64,000 nucleotides of DNA from positions 1 to 64,000 of the forward strand of contig JAJZVU010000003.1 of assembly GCA_021845505.1 (NCBI GenBank), given 5' to 3'. This document shows, piece by piece, positions 1-9,779 of the stretch. Numbering within the stretch: position 1 is the stretch's first letter; each line of letters starts with the position of its first letter. Position numbers and translations under genes: made by a program. Source of the stretch: Pseudomonadota bacterium (GTDB taxonomy: Bacteria > Pseudomonadota > Gammaproteobacteria > Burkholderiales > Burkholderiaceae_C). The notes beneath the pieces are model-generated. The model worked only from the letters and a program-made list of their open reading frames with translations, did no database searches and was not told the DNA's origin.

Positions 1-240
1 GCTGCGGCCTGCGGCGCAGCGGGCGCGGGCGTCGGGGAACGGGTCTGCATGCCTGGGGCGGGCGCTGGCGGGCGCCGGGTTGGGGACGACTTCATCGTCT
101 GCCTCCGCGTGGGTGACGGTCAAGAAAGCCCGCCTATTGTTTCGCTGTGCGGTATGCCCCTTGAACAGGCGCCCCCTCGCGCCCTACTTTTGCCCCATGG
201 CCCCCTGGCTTCCCCCCGACCGCACGCCCGCCGATCCCCG

Positions 241-1455
241 ATGAACTCCCCGTCGAACCCTTCCCGCGGCCCGCTTGCCGGCGTGCGCATCCTCGACCTG
301 GCCACGGTGCTCGCCGGCCCCTTCGGTGCCGCGCTGTGCGCCGACCTGGGGGCACGGGTGACCAAGATCGAGCTGCCCGACGGCAGCGATGCGCTGCGCC
401 AGTTGCAGCCGGTCAAAGGGGAGCTTCCGCTGTACTGGAAGGTGACCAACCGCGGCAAGCGCGGCATCACGCTGGACGTGCGCAAGCCGCGAGGACGCGA
501 GTTGCTGCTCAGGCTGGTCGCCGACGCCGACGTGCTGGTGGAGAACTTCCGCGCCGGAACGCTCGAGGGCTGGGGGCTGGATGTCCCGACCCTGCTCGCC
601 GCCAATCCGCGGCTGGTGGTGCTGCGCCTGACCGGCTTCGGGCAGACCGGGCCCTACCGGCGCAACGGCGGCTTCGCCCGGGTGTTCGAGGCCATGAGCG
701 GGCTGACCAACCTGTGCGGCGAAGCCGGCGGGCTGCCGTTGCACATGAACTTCCCGCTGGGGGACACGGTGGCCGGATTGTTCGCCGCCTTCGCGATCAC
801 CTCCGAGATGGTGCGCATGCGCTCCGACCCGCATGCGGCGGGGGTCGAGATCGACCTGTCGGCCACCGAGGCGCTGATGCGCATGCTCGAGCCGCTGGCG
901 GTCGAGCACGAGCAGCTCGGGCTGGTGCGCGGCCGCCAGGGCAGCCGAGCCGGCTACACCGCGCCGTCCAACATGTACCGCAGCGGCGACGGCGTGGCGT
1001 TCACCCTCGTCGCCTCGTCGCAGGCCACCTTCAGCCGGCTGTGCGCTGCCCTCGACCTGCCGCATCTGGTCGACGATCCGCGCTTCGCCGACAACGTGCG
1101 ACGGGTGCGCAACACCGATGCGCTGGACGCGCTGCTCGGCGCAGCCTTCGCCGCGCTGGATTTCGAGCAGATCCATTCCAGGCTCAGCCGGTCCGCGTTG
1201 CCCCATTCCCGCGTCTACACCATCGAGGACGTGGTCGCCGACCCGCACTTCATCGCCCGCCAGGCGATCATCCGCCTGCCCGACGCCGACCTGGGCACGA
1301 TTCCGGCGCCGTGCATCGTGCCCCGCGTCAACGGCCGCGAGCTGCCGGTGCCGCGCAGCGGTCCCGCGGTGGGCGAGCACAACGCCGAGGTCTACGGCGA
1401 GCTCGGGCTGGACGAACGCGAGCTCGCCCGGTTGCGCGGCGAGGGGGTGATCTAG
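241..1455 (+). CDS. Class III (CaiB/BaiF) CoA-transferase
   Basis: Protein of 404 aa, the usual length for family III acyl-CoA transferases, which move CoA between carboxylic acids through an aspartyl-CoA thioester. The N-terminus PLAGVRILDLATVLAGPFG is the typical family opening, and LGDTVAG near residue 180 carries the expected catalytic Asp. I chose the ATG at 241 because the family motif begins about 12 residues later. An in-frame upstream extension to position 49 is proline- and arginine-rich and looks non-coding. The stop lies 2 bp from the stop of the convergent acyl-CoA dehydrogenase, which suggests a shared acyl-CoA pathway. The substrate cannot be read from the sequence. Confidence 0.9.
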   Translation: MNSPSNPSRGPLAGVRILDLATVLAGPFGAALCADLGARVTKIELPDGSDALRQLQPVKGELPLYWKVTNRGKRGITLDVRKPRGRELLLRLVADADVLVENFRAGTLEGWGLDVPTLLAANPRLVVLRLTGFGQTGPYRRNGGFARVFEAMSGLTNLCGEAGGLPLHMNFPLGDTVAGLFAAFAITSEMVRMRSDPHAAGVEIDLSATEALMRMLEPLAVEHEQLGLVRGRQGSRAGYTAPSNMYRSGDGVAFTLVASSQATFSRLCAALDLPHLVDDPRFADNVRRVRNTDALDALLGAAFAALDFEQIHSRLSRSALPHSRVYTIEDVVADPHFIARQAIIRLPDADLGTIPAPCIVPRVNGRELPVPRSGPAVGEHNAEVYGELGLDERELARLRGEGVI

Positions 1456-1457
1456 CC

Positions 1458-2702
1458 TCAGTAATCGGTGGTCAGCTTGCCCTCGGGCAGGCAGGGGTTG
1501 CGCTCGGCGTCGCCGGCGCGCCGCAGCAGGTCGCGACCGATCACCGTGCGGTGTACCTCGCTGGAGCCTTCGCCGATCTGGTTGAGCTTGGCGTCGCGGA
1601 AGAACCGCTCCAGCGGGAAGGACTGCAGGTAGCCGCGCCCTCCGGTGAGTTGCAGCGCGTCGGTGCAGACCTGCATCCCCAGGTCGGTGGCGTACATCTT
1701 GGCCATCGAGGCCTGCACCGGCGCGTCGGCATCGCCGCGGTCGTAGCTCTGCGCCGCGGCGTCCACCAGCGCGCGAGCGGCCTCGATGCGGGTCATCGCG
1801 TCGGCGAGCATCCATTGCGCGCCCTGGTGCGCGCCCAGTGTCTTGCCGAACAGGCTGCGTTCGCCGCAGTAGGCGGCGGCGATTTCCACGGCCCCCATCG
1901 CGCGGCCCAGCGCCATCGAGGCATGTCCCAGGCGAGCGCGCACCAGCGCGTCCTGCGCCAGCGCGAAGCCCTCGCCCTCGCGGCCGAGCCGGCGGCCGGG
2001 CTCGACCGCCACGTCCTGCAGTCGCACGTCGGCGATGGGCACGCCGTACCAGCCCAGCTTGGGCACCGCCTCGCCGACCCACAGTCCGGGCGAAGGGCGA
2101 TCGACCAGCAGCGCGACCAGCGGCTCATCGGCGCGCGCCGGCCCGCCCGGCTGGCCGGCGTCGCGGCAGCGCGCGAACACCACGTACCAGTCGGCCACGT
2201 TGGCGCGGGTGATGAACTTCTTGCTGCCGCTGACCCGGTAGCCCGCGCCGTCGCGCAGCGCCACCGTCGCCAGGTTGCGCACGTCGGAACCCGCGCCCGG
2301 CTCGGTCAGCGCGAAGGCGGCCTGGATCTCCCCCTTGCACAGCGCCGGCAGCAGCGCGTCGGCCATCGCGGGTGTGGCGCCGGCGACGATGGCGCGGCAC
2401 GACAGGTCGGCGCCGGTGACCAGCGACGCCGCCGCGCTGCACGCCCGGGCGAACTCCTCGGTCAGGCGCACGCGCAGTCGCTGGCGGGCGTCGCTGCCGC
2501 CATGGCGACGCGGGAACGCGGTGGCGATGATGCCGTGGTCGACCAGCAGGCGGAAGGTTTCGGCGGCGAACACGTCCTGCCGGCCGACGGCCTCGGCCAT
2601 CGGCCCGATGTGCTCGCGCACCAGCCGGCGCGCGGTCTCGAGCAGATCGCGTTCGTCGGGCTCCAGCGCATGCAGGAAGCGCTCACTGAAAAGGCGGGCC
2701 AT
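1458..2702 (-). CDS. Acyl-CoA dehydrogenase
   Basis: FAD-dependent acyl-CoA dehydrogenase of 414 aa that introduces an alpha-beta double bond into an acyl-CoA and passes electrons to ETF. The FAD/substrate motif ALTEPGAGSD is near residue 133. The C-terminal LTGGRGYLQSFPLERFFRD block is followed by GEGSSEVHR, whose Glu matches the usual catalytic base. An AGGAGA ribosome site lies 8 nt before the ATG. It is probably co-transcribed with the AcuI-like reductase upstream on the same strand, 51 bp away. Together they could reduce and oxidise a short or branched acyl-CoA, but the substrate is unknown. Confidence 0.92.
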   Translation of the reverse strand: MARLFSERFLHALEPDERDLLETARRLVREHIGPMAEAVGRQDVFAAETFRLLVDHGIIATAFPRRHGGSDARQRLRVRLTEEFARACSAAASLVTGADLSCRAIVAGATPAMADALLPALCKGEIQAAFALTEPGAGSDVRNLATVALRDGAGYRVSGSKKFITRANVADWYVVFARCRDAGQPGGPARADEPLVALLVDRPSPGLWVGEAVPKLGWYGVPIADVRLQDVAVEPGRRLGREGEGFALAQDALVRARLGHASMALGRAMGAVEIAAAYCGERSLFGKTLGAHQGAQWMLADAMTRIEAARALVDAAAQSYDRGDADAPVQASMAKMYATDLGMQVCTDALQLTGGRGYLQSFPLERFFRDAKLNQIGEGSSEVHRTVIGRDLLRRAGDAERNPCLPEGKLTTDY

Positions 2703-2753
2703 GGTCTGTCTCTCCTCGTGGAATGGTTCGGCACCGCGCGGGCCGCGGCGGGG

Positions 2754-3746
2754 TCAGGCGAAGCCGAGCACCGAGCGTCCGCGGATCTGTCCGCGCATCT
2801 GGCGCTCGCAGGTGCGCACCACGTCCTCGATGTGCACGCGCTGGCCGATGGCCTGCAGGCCCTGCGGGCGCAGGTCGCCGGCGATGCGCGACCACACCAG
2901 GCGGCGCAGCGGCATCGGGCTGTTGGCGTTGATTCCCAGCAATTGCACGCCGCGCAGCAGCAGCGGCAGCACGTTGCCGGAGTAGGCGGATCCGGCGGCG
3001 TTGCCGAACACGGCGATCGCGGCGCCCTCGCGCATGGTCGACATCAGCCAGGGCAGGGTCTCGCCGCCGACCGAGTCGAGCGCGCCGGCCCACTGGGCGC
3101 GCCGCAGCGGCTTGCCGGGTGGCTCGACCGCGCTGCGCGGCAACACCTGGGCTGCGCCGAGGCCTCGCAGATAGTCGTGGGCGTCGTCCTTGCCGGTGAT
3201 CGCGGCGACCTCGTAGCCCGCCGCAGCCAGCATCGCGATGCCCAGGCTGGCCACGCCGCCGGTGGCCCCGGTGACCACCACCGGGCCCTGGCCCGGCGCC
3301 AGGCCGTTGTGCTCCATGCGATGGATCGCCAGCGCAGCGGTGTAGCCGGCCACGCCGATGGTGGCGGCCTCGAAGGCGCTCAGGCCCTCGGGCCGGGGCA
3401 TCACCCAGTCGCCCGGAACCCGCAGGTAGGCGGACCAGCCGCCGTCGCGATCGACGCCCAGTCCCAGGCCGTGCACCAGCACCTCGTCGCCGGCGGCGAA
3501 ACGCGGGTCGGCCGACTCGACGACGCTGCCGACCGCCTCGATCCCGGCGATGCAGGGCAGGCGCCGCATCACCGGCGCGCTGCCGGTCACGGCCAGCGCG
3601 TCCTTGTAGTTGATCCCGCTGCAGGCGACCCGGATCAGCACCTCGCCGCCGTCGATGTCGTCGAGGGCCGCGGTCTCCAGCCGGCCGACGCAGCGGCCGT
3701 CGACCTGGCGCGCGCGAATCACCGGAAATGCGGACAGGCCATCCAA
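2754..3746 (-). CDS. AcuI/YhdH-type zinc-independent quinone/acryloyl-CoA reductase
   Basis: MDR-superfamily NADPH oxidoreductase of about 330 aa, related to acryloyl-CoA reductase AcuI and YhdH. GINYKDALAVTG near residue 45 and the Rossmann motif VVVTGATGGVASLG near 160 are characteristic, and no structural zinc cysteines are seen. I chose the TTG at 3746: GGAGG sits 6 nt upstream and the protein then begins DGLSAFPVIRA, as AcuI homologues do. An ATG 33 nt further upstream has no comparable site. It lies between the TetR gene and the acyl-CoA dehydrogenase, all on the minus strand. Known members reduce acryloyl-CoA to propionyl-CoA; this substrate is inferred. Confidence 0.85.
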   Translation of the reverse strand: MDGLSAFPVIRARQVDGRCVGRLETAALDDIDGGEVLIRVACSGINYKDALAVTGSAPVMRRLPCIAGIEAVGSVVESADPRFAAGDEVLVHGLGLGVDRDGGWSAYLRVPGDWVMPRPEGLSAFEAATIGVAGYTAALAIHRMEHNGLAPGQGPVVVTGATGGVASLGIAMLAAAGYEVAAITGKDDAHDYLRGLGAAQVLPRSAVEPPGKPLRRAQWAGALDSVGGETLPWLMSTMREGAAIAVFGNAAGSAYSGNVLPLLLRGVQLLGINANSPMPLRRLVWSRIAGDLRPQGLQAIGQRVHIEDVVRTCERQMRGQIRGRSVLGFA

Positions 3747-3907
3747 GCGGCACCTCCATCGAACGCGAATGCCGGCCATGTTCGCACAGGCACCGCTCGA
3801 CTTGAAGGATTCACTCCGGCTGTTTCACACAACGGAACAACGGCTGCGCCGCGGCCGCTGCGCGCGAGCCGGCCTGCGGGGCAAGCCGGGCGCGCGCTCG
3901 CCGGGAC

Positions 3908-4468
3908 TCAGTCGGCGGCCAGCGCGGCAGCCAGCCGCTGCGCCACCGCGCGCAGCCAGGGGCCCTGCGTCCCCGCGCGCTGCATGGTGCGCAAGCCGGC
4001 GATCGCCGTCATCACGGCGGCGCTGCGCTCGGCGCTGTCCTGCTCGGAGCGACCGTGGCGAAGGAACACCGCGCGAAACTCCGCGGCCATCCGGGCCAGC
4101 CCGTCGCGCACGGCCACCGCGACCGCGTCGTCGGCGTCGTGCAGTTCATTGGCGCCGTTGAACAGCAGGCAGCCGCGCCCGCCGTGGTTGTCCACCGCAG
4201 AGTCGAGCAGCAGCTTGCGCAGCGCCGACTCCAGCGGCTGGCTGGCGAACAGGCGTTGCAGTGCCGCGGCCTGCTGGTCGACATAGCACTGCACCGCCAG
4301 CTTGAGCACTTCCTCGCGGTTGCCCAGGCACTGGTACATCGACGAGCGCGAAAGCCCGGTGGCCTGCAGCAGCGCCTCGACGCTGGTGGCCACCAGGCCG
4401 CCCTCCCACACCGCGCGCATCGCGGCGTCGGCCACTGCCTGCTGGTCGAAGGTGCGCGGTCTGGACAT
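3908..4468 (-). CDS. TetR/AcrR family transcriptional regulator
   Basis: Repressor-type protein of 186 aa. The N-terminal helix-turn-helix spans roughly residues 10-55, with VEALLQATGLSRSSMYQCLGNREEVL as the recognition region. The rest is a variable ligand-binding domain containing GGRGCLLFNGANEL, a pattern seen in the YxaF/LmrA-like TetR branch. The ATG at 4468 (MSRPRTF) is the family-like start. It lies 81 bp downstream of the MFS exporter on the same strand, so it most likely controls that exporter, possibly also the genes after it. The AT-rich segment at about 4485-4510 is the natural place for a promoter or operator. Confidence 0.88.
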   Translation of the reverse strand: MSRPRTFDQQAVADAAMRAVWEGGLVATSVEALLQATGLSRSSMYQCLGNREEVLKLAVQCYVDQQAAALQRLFASQPLESALRKLLLDSAVDNHGGRGCLLFNGANELHDADDAVAVAVRDGLARMAAEFRAVFLRHGRSEQDSAERSAAVMTAIAGLRTMQRAGTQGPWLRAVAQRLAAALAAD

Positions 4469-4549
4469 CGAGGCCCCCGGCGGGAAATATTGGAATGGAT
4501 AGTACATAAACCCGCGCAAGGCCGCAACGGCCGGCGCGCGGGGACGGTG

Positions 4550-6061
4550 TCAGGGGCAGCCGCTCGGCGGCGGCGCGGCCTGGCCGCAGGCCGGCGCCGC
4601 GGCGGCACGCCGCTGCTTGAGCCGGCGCAGCGGAAGCAGCAGCCGCGACAAGCCCAGGCAGGCCAGCAGCAGCAGCACCAGCAGGTGCAGCGCCAGGCGG
4701 AACGCGTGGGCATAGTCGTCGGCGCCGGGCGCGGGGCCCAGCGTCGCGAAGAACACCCCGCCGAGCACCGCGATGCCGACCGCCGAGCCGATCTGCAGCG
4801 TCGCGGTGATCATCCCCGAGGCCACCCCGGCGCGCTCGGGCGCGACCTCGGCCAGCACGATGCGCAGCACCGAAGGCAGGGTCAGGCCCTGGCCGGCGCC
4901 GGCCGCGCCCAGTCCGAGGTAGAACAGCCAGCCCGGGGCCGCGCCGCCGGCCGCCTGGGCGACCAGCGCCAGCCCGCCCGCCAGCAGCGCGAAACTGCTG
5001 CCCAGGGTGCCGGACTCGCCCAGTCGCGACAACAGGCGGGGCAGCAGCAGCGGCGCGCTGAGGAAACCCAGCCCGAACGGCAGGATCGCGAGGCCGGCGA
5101 GCAACGGGCTCCAGCGCAGCCCGCTTTGCAGGTAGATGCCGAACGCGAGGAAGAACACCCCCATCCAGTAGAACAGGAAGGCCAGCGCCATGCCCAGCGC
5201 GACCACCGGGTTGCCGAACAGCCGCAGGTCGAGCAGCGGGTCGAGGCCGCGCCGCTGGCGCCGATGCTCGACTGCGACGAACACCGGCGCCAGCAGCGCG
5301 GAGGCGGCCAGGCTGGCCCAGGTCCAGGCCGGCCAGCCCTCCTCGCGGCCGCGCGTCAGCGGATAGATCAGCAGCAACAGCAGCAGCGACAGCAGCGCGG
5401 TCCCCGGCAGGTCGATGCGCGCGCCGCGCGGCGCGCGGCTTTCCGGCAGGTGGCGCGCGCTGCCGGCGAGCGCGACCAGCCCGATCGGCAGGTTGACCAG
5501 GAAGATCGCCCGCCACCCCAGTCCGAAGGGGTGCAGGCTGATCAGCGCGCCGCCGCCGAGCTGGCCGATGACCGCGGCCAGCCCGTAGACGAAACCGAAC
5601 AGTCCCATGACGCGGGCCTGCTCGCGCGGCGCGAACACGCTGCGGATGGTCGCCAGCACCTGCGGCGTGAGCACCGCGGCGCACACGCCCTGCAGCGCGC
5701 GCCCGCCGACCAGGATGGTCGCATCCGGCGCCAGTCCGCACAGAGCCGACGCGGCGACGAAGCCCGCCATCGCGAGCATGAACATGCGCTTGCGCCCGTA
5801 CAGGTCGCCCAGCCGGCCGCCGGTGATCAGCACCACGGCGTTGCCGCAGGCGTAGGCCGAGATGACGAACTGCAGTTGCGCGTCGCTCGCCCCCAGCCCG
5901 CCGCGGATCGCCGGCAGCGCCAGGTTGACGATGAAGTAGTCCAGCGGCGGCAGGATCGCCCCGATCAGCAGCATCGCCAGCGCCCAGCCGTGGTGGGACG
6001 ACGGCTCCGGGGACCGGGGTCGCGGGCCGGATGCGGCGGGTGCCGCGGTCGCGGGGGTCAT
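4550..6061 (-). CDS. MFS multidrug-type exporter, DHA2 (14-TM) family
   Basis: Inner-membrane drug:proton antiporter of 503 aa. After a short proline-rich cytoplasmic N-terminus, the first helix contains LPPLDYFIVNLALP, a version of the DHA2 LDxTIVNVALP motif. Motif A is GGRLGDLYGRKRMF near residue 80, and ALQGVCAAVLTPQVLATI matches the R-x-x-Q-G-x-G/A region of helix 4. Length and repeated hydrophobic segments fit 14 helices. The TetR gene directly downstream is its likely regulator. The exported compound is unknown. Upstream, 162 bp separate it from the histidine kinase gene on the same strand. Confidence 0.9.
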   Translation of the reverse strand: MTPATAAPAASGPRPRSPEPSSHHGWALAMLLIGAILPPLDYFIVNLALPAIRGGLGASDAQLQFVISAYACGNAVVLITGGRLGDLYGRKRMFMLAMAGFVAASALCGLAPDATILVGGRALQGVCAAVLTPQVLATIRSVFAPREQARVMGLFGFVYGLAAVIGQLGGGALISLHPFGLGWRAIFLVNLPIGLVALAGSARHLPESRAPRGARIDLPGTALLSLLLLLLIYPLTRGREEGWPAWTWASLAASALLAPVFVAVEHRRQRRGLDPLLDLRLFGNPVVALGMALAFLFYWMGVFFLAFGIYLQSGLRWSPLLAGLAILPFGLGFLSAPLLLPRLLSRLGESGTLGSSFALLAGGLALVAQAAGGAAPGWLFYLGLGAAGAGQGLTLPSVLRIVLAEVAPERAGVASGMITATLQIGSAVGIAVLGGVFFATLGPAPGADDYAHAFRLALHLLVLLLLACLGLSRLLLPLRRLKQRRAAAAPACGQAAPPPSGCP

Positions 6062-6223
6062 GCCGGGTCCGCGCGGCCGGCGGTCGGCGAAGCGTGCTGC
6101 GAAGGCGCCATCGGGAAGCGCCGCGGCAAGGCGGCTGCGGTGCGAAGGCTGGCGCCGGGCGCGGGCCTTCAGGGTCCAGCACTCGATTCTAGGGCGAACC
6201 CTGACACGCTGCCCGGCCTCGAC

Positions 6224-7618
6224 TCATGCCGGGCGAGCCGTCGGCAGCTCGATCGCGAAACAGGTGCTGCCGCCGGCCGAGCGCACGTCCACGCTGCCCT
6301 TGTGCATCTCGACGATCGACTGCACGATGGCCAGCCCGAGGCCGGCTCCCTCGCCGCTGCGCCGCCGCGACGCATCGGCGCGGTAGAAGCGCTCGAACAG
6401 GTGCGGCAGGTGCTCGGGCGCGATGTCGGGGCCGAGGTTGCACACCTCGACGCGAAGCCTCTGCGGCCGCTGCACCAGGCGCAGCTCGACGGCACTGCCG
6501 CGCGCGGCATGGCGCACCGCGTTGCCCAGCAGGTTGCTCAGCGCCCGTCGCAGCATCGCGCGGTCGCCGCGCACCGGCGCGGCCGCGCCGGACAACGTCA
6601 GCGCGACACCCTGCTCCTCGGCCCACGCCTCGAAGTACTCGAACAGCGCCCGCGCCTCGGCCGCCAGGTCGACGTCCTCGCGCGCCGGTTGCGCCTGCTC
6701 GGCCTGCGCCAGGAACAGCATGTCGGAGATCATCGCGCTCATGCGCTCGAACTCCTCGAGGTTGGAATACAGCACCTCGCGGTAGGCCTCGGCGTCGCGC
6801 GTGCGCGCCAGCGCCACCTGGGTCTGGGTGCGCAGGTTGGTCACCGGGGTGCGCAGCTCGTGGGCGATGTCGGCCGACACCCCGCGCAGCCGCTCGAAGC
6901 CGCGCTCGATTCGCACCAGCATGGCGTTGAAGGCTGCGACCAGGTCGGCCAGCTCCAGCGGTACCCGGTCCGGGTCCAGGCGCATGTCCAGGTGTTCGCT
7001 GCCGATTTCGCGCATGCGCGCGCTGATGCGGCGCAGCGGAGCGTTGCCCTGCTCGACCGCCAGGCGCGCCAGCAGCACGCTGAGCAGGCTGGCCGCCAGG
7101 GTGCCCGCCCACAGTGCGCCGCGCAGCCCCCGCAGGTACTCCAGGTGGAAGTCGATGTTGCGCGCCAGCACCACGCGCCCGCCACCCGGCGCACGCAGCA
7201 CCAGGCCGCGCCAGGTGCTGCCGCCGGCACGCCACTCGTGCAGTCCGTCTAGGCTCGGCGCCGCCAGCGCGGGCACCCCGGCGCCGGCCAGCGGCGGGCC
7301 GGGCGACGCGTAGACCAGCCTGCCTGCCGCGTCGCGCACCCGCAGCACCACGCCGCGGTCGGCACCGAAGGCGTCGCGCAGCCGCCGGGCGCGCTGCGCG
7401 GCGTCGCCCGCGCGCAGCGCGCCGTCGACCGCCCGCCAGCCCAGGCTGAGCTCGGCCAGGTCCATGCGCGCGAAATGCACCTCGATCGATCGCTCCACCC
7501 CCCAGGCGAACACCAGCAGCAGCAGCGTGGTCGACAGCGCGGCCAGCACCGTCACCCGCAGCGCGAGGGAGATCGGACGGCGCCGCGCCTCAGGATGGGT
7601 CGGGGGTGTCGGGGACAT
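6224..7618 (-). CDS. Sensor histidine kinase, CusS/heavy-metal type
   Basis: Membrane histidine kinase of 464 aa. An N-terminal helix (about residues 18-38) is followed by a periplasmic domain, a second helix near 175-195, a HAMP linker, and the H-box [16 protein letters not shown] near 255 with the phosphorylatable His. N-box [10 protein letters not shown] and G-box [12 protein letters not shown] are intact. The layout matches CusS/CopS-type metal sensors, but no clear metal ligand cluster is visible, so the signal is uncertain. The start codon overlaps the 3' end of the response regulator gene by 29 nt, so the pair is translationally coupled. The neighbouring MFS exporter and Bat operon are possible targets. 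Confidence 0.9.
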   Translation of the reverse strand: MSPTPPTHPEARRRPISLALRVTVLAALSTTLLLLVFAWGVERSIEVHFARMDLAELSLGWRAVDGALRAGDAAQRARRLRDAFGADRGVVLRVRDAAGRLVYASPGPPLAGAGVPALAAPSLDGLHEWRAGGSTWRGLVLRAPGGGRVVLARNIDFHLEYLRGLRGALWAGTLAASLLSVLLARLAVEQGNAPLRRISARMREIGSEHLDMRLDPDRVPLELADLVAAFNAMLVRIERGFERLRGVSADIAHELRTPVTNLRTQTQVALARTRDAEAYREVLYSNLEEFERMSAMISDMLFLAQAEQAQPAREDVDLAAEARALFEYFEAWAEEQGVALTLSGAAAPVRGDRAMLRRALSNLLGNAVRHAARGSAVELRLVQRPQRLRVEVCNLGPDIAPEHLPHLFERFYRADASRRRSGEGAGLGLAIVQSIVEMHKGSVDVRSAGGSTCFAIELPTARPA

Positions 7619-8282
7619 CGAGCAGGTAGCCCATGCCGCGCACGGTCTGGATCAGCTTCGGGCTGTAGCCGTCGTCGACCTTGGCGCGCAGGCGCCGGAT
7701 CGCCACGTCGATGACATTGGTGTCGCTGTCGAAGTTCATGTCCCACACCTGGGACGCGATCAACGATCGCGGAAGCACCTCGCCGCGCCTGCGCATCAGC
7801 AACTCCAGCAGCGCGAACTCCTTGCCGGTCAGCGCGATGCGCGCTCCCCCGCGACTCGCCCGCCTGCGCTGCAGGTCGAGCACCAGGTCGGCCACCTGCA
7901 ACTGCTCGGGTGCCGCCGCGACGCGGCCGCGCCGCAGCAGCGTGTGGATGCGCGCCAGCAGTTCGGTGAAGGCAAAGGGCTTGACCAGATAGTCGTCGGC
8001 GCCGAGCTCCAGACCCCGCACCCGGTCCTCCACCGTGTCGCGCGCGCTGAGGAACAGCACCGGGGTGGATCGGCCGGCTTCGCGCAACGAGCGCACGATG
8101 CGCCAGCCGTCGATATCGGGCAGCATCACGTCGAGCACGACGAGGTCGTAGTCGCCGCTCATCGCCAGGTGGTGGCCGTCGAGGCCGTTGCGCGCCCAGT
8201 CGACGACAAAACCCGCCTCGCCCAGGCCCTGGCGCAGGTACTCGCCGGTCTTCGGCTCGTCTTCGACGATCAGCAGTTTCAT
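7590..8282 (-). CDS. OmpR-family response regulator, CusR/CopR-like
   Basis: Response regulator of 230 aa. The receiver domain (1-115) has the acidic pair in [12 protein letters not shown], the phosphoacceptor Asp in [13 protein letters not shown] and the conserved Lys in YLVKPFAF. The C-terminal winged helix (about 130-225) contains [15 protein letters not shown] and [15 protein letters not shown], as in OmpR/PhoB proteins. It is the cognate partner of the overlapping kinase. It follows batD by 75 bp on the same strand, so read-through from the Bat operon is possible, though a separate promoter in that gap cannot be excluded. Confidence 0.92.
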   Translation of the reverse strand: MKLLIVEDEPKTGEYLRQGLGEAGFVVDWARNGLDGHHLAMSGDYDLVVLDVMLPDIDGWRIVRSLREAGRSTPVLFLSARDTVEDRVRGLELGADDYLVKPFAFTELLARIHTLLRRGRVAAAPEQLQVADLVLDLQRRRASRGGARIALTGKEFALLELLMRRRGEVLPRSLIASQVWDMNFDSDTNVIDVAIRRLRAKVDDGYSPKLIQTVRGMGYLLDVPDTPDPS

Positions 8283-8357
8283 GGCCTCGGCGTGGATACC
8301 CCGCCAGCGTACCCGAGGCGCGCCGCCGATCCAAGCCGCGCGCGCTGACGCAGTGGA

Positions 8358-9779
8358 CTAGTCGATGGGGTCGCCGCGCGCTGCGCGGGCGTAGCGCTGC
8401 CTCTCGCAGGCGGCGACCAGCGCCTGGAGTTCCGGGGTGGCCGCGACGCGACCGCCGCAGCGCTGCGACGCGACCCAGGCGCGCAGGGTGCGTGCCCGGG
8501 GATCGCCGCGCGCCGCCGCATCGCGCCACAGACGCAGCAGCATGCCGGCGTCGCCGCGCTCGCCGATGCGCCGCCAGCGCGCGCGGCAGCGCCGGTCGCG
8601 CAGCTCCAGCACCAGCCGGCGCGATCCGGCCAGCGCCAGCAGCAGCGCCGCCACCAGGCCGCAGGCCTCGAGCAGGTGCCGCGCGCGCGGATCGCCGGCC
8701 CGCGCGACCCCCCAGGCCGCCACCGCCAGTGCCGGCGCGCCGCGCAGCGGGTCGTAGTAGGGCACGCGCAGTGTCGGGTAGACGATGCGCCCGGCCTCGC
8801 GCACCCGGAACGGCCACTCGATGTTCCAGATCGGGTCCAGTCGGTGCACGCTCGCGCCGTCCAGGCTCAGGCGAGGCGGGTACAGCCGCAACGCGCCGCC
8901 GGCGGGGCGCGAGCGCGCCAGCGTCCTCAGCAGCGCGCCGCGCCCCTGCTGCACCCCGGCGAGGCGCGCCCGCAGCACCCCGGTCTGCCCGACTTCCAGC
9001 CGCCTGGGCGGCGGCAGCGCGCGCAGCCTGGCGCGCCCCACCGCGGCGTCGGCAGGCCAATACGCCGGCAGCGCCCCCACCCGCAGTCGCAGCGGGGCCA
9101 CCGCGTAGACCCGCAAGCGGCCGAAAGGCGTCGCGCGCAACAGGCCGAAGCGAATGGTCGCGACTCCCGCGCGCAGCGGGGTGAAGCGCCAGCTCTGGCG
9201 CTGCACCGCGATGCGCATGCCCTGCGCCTCGACCCGGGTCGACACGCTGCGCATGGGCTGCAGCAGGCCCTGGTCGCTGCTGGCGCGCACCGGCTGCCAG
9301 GCCAGCGCGCCCCCGGAGCCCACGTCCAGGTCGACCCGCACGGCCTGCCCGACGACCGCGCGCCGGCCGTCGACGCGGGCTTCGATGAACTGCTCCGGCT
9401 GCCCCGGCGCGGCGTCGGCCACGCGCAGCCTGCGCGCGGCGCACAGGCGGCCGCCGGCGCGCCATGCCGGCAGCCGCAGCTCGCCGGCGCGCAGCGGATA
9501 CAGCGTCAGGTCCAGGCTTTGCGCGGAACCCCCGCGGGCGTCTGTGGAGCGTTCCCCCGACTGCCGCTGCAGCAGCCAGTCGGGGCCGAGTCGCGCCGGC
9601 TGCAGCATCGGGATGTCGGGCAGGTCGCGCGCGCGGATGCGCCAGCGCAGCGGATGGCCGAGCAGCGGCTTCGCCGGCAGCACGCTGCAGCGCAGCGACG
9701 GCGTCGCGGCCTGCGCGGCCGGGCAGGCCGCCGCCAGCAGCAGCGCCGCGCCGCGCAGGCCGGCCAGCAGACGACGCAT
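8358..9779 (-). CDS. batD: BatD-like membrane protein
   Basis: Protein of 473 aa with a signal peptide (RRLLAGLRGAALLLAAACPAAQA, about residues 2-24), a long beta-rich periplasmic region and one C-terminal membrane helix near 355-375 followed by a basic cytoplasmic tail. This arrangement and its position after the VWA genes identify it as BatD, a partner of the Bat complex linked to aerotolerance and stress in Bacteroides and other bacteria; the molecular role is unknown. Its ATG overlaps the stop of the preceding gene in TGATG. It is last in the moxR operon. BatD proteins are poorly conserved, so the name rests partly on context. Confidence 0.75.
   Translation of the reverse strand: MRRLLAGLRGAALLLAAACPAAQAATPSLRCSVLPAKPLLGHPLRWRIRARDLPDIPMLQPARLGPDWLLQRQSGERSTDARGGSAQSLDLTLYPLRAGELRLPAWRAGGRLCAARRLRVADAAPGQPEQFIEARVDGRRAVVGQAVRVDLDVGSGGALAWQPVRASSDQGLLQPMRSVSTRVEAQGMRIAVQRQSWRFTPLRAGVATIRFGLLRATPFGRLRVYAVAPLRLRVGALPAYWPADAAVGRARLRALPPPRRLEVGQTGVLRARLAGVQQGRGALLRTLARSRPAGGALRLYPPRLSLDGASVHRLDPIWNIEWPFRVREAGRIVYPTLRVPYYDPLRGAPALAVAAWGVARAGDPRARHLLEACGLVAALLLALAGSRRLVLELRDRRCRARWRRIGERGDAGMLLRLWRDAAARGDPRARTLRAWVASQRCGGRVAATPELQALVAACERQRYARAARGDPID

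Noticed and set aside
336-4286. Very long open frame (over 1300 codons) on the plus strand
   Set aside because: It runs antisense to the acyl-CoA dehydrogenase, reductase and TetR genes, is rich in Arg/Ala/Gln/His repeats and has no family motif; it is a GC-content artefact.
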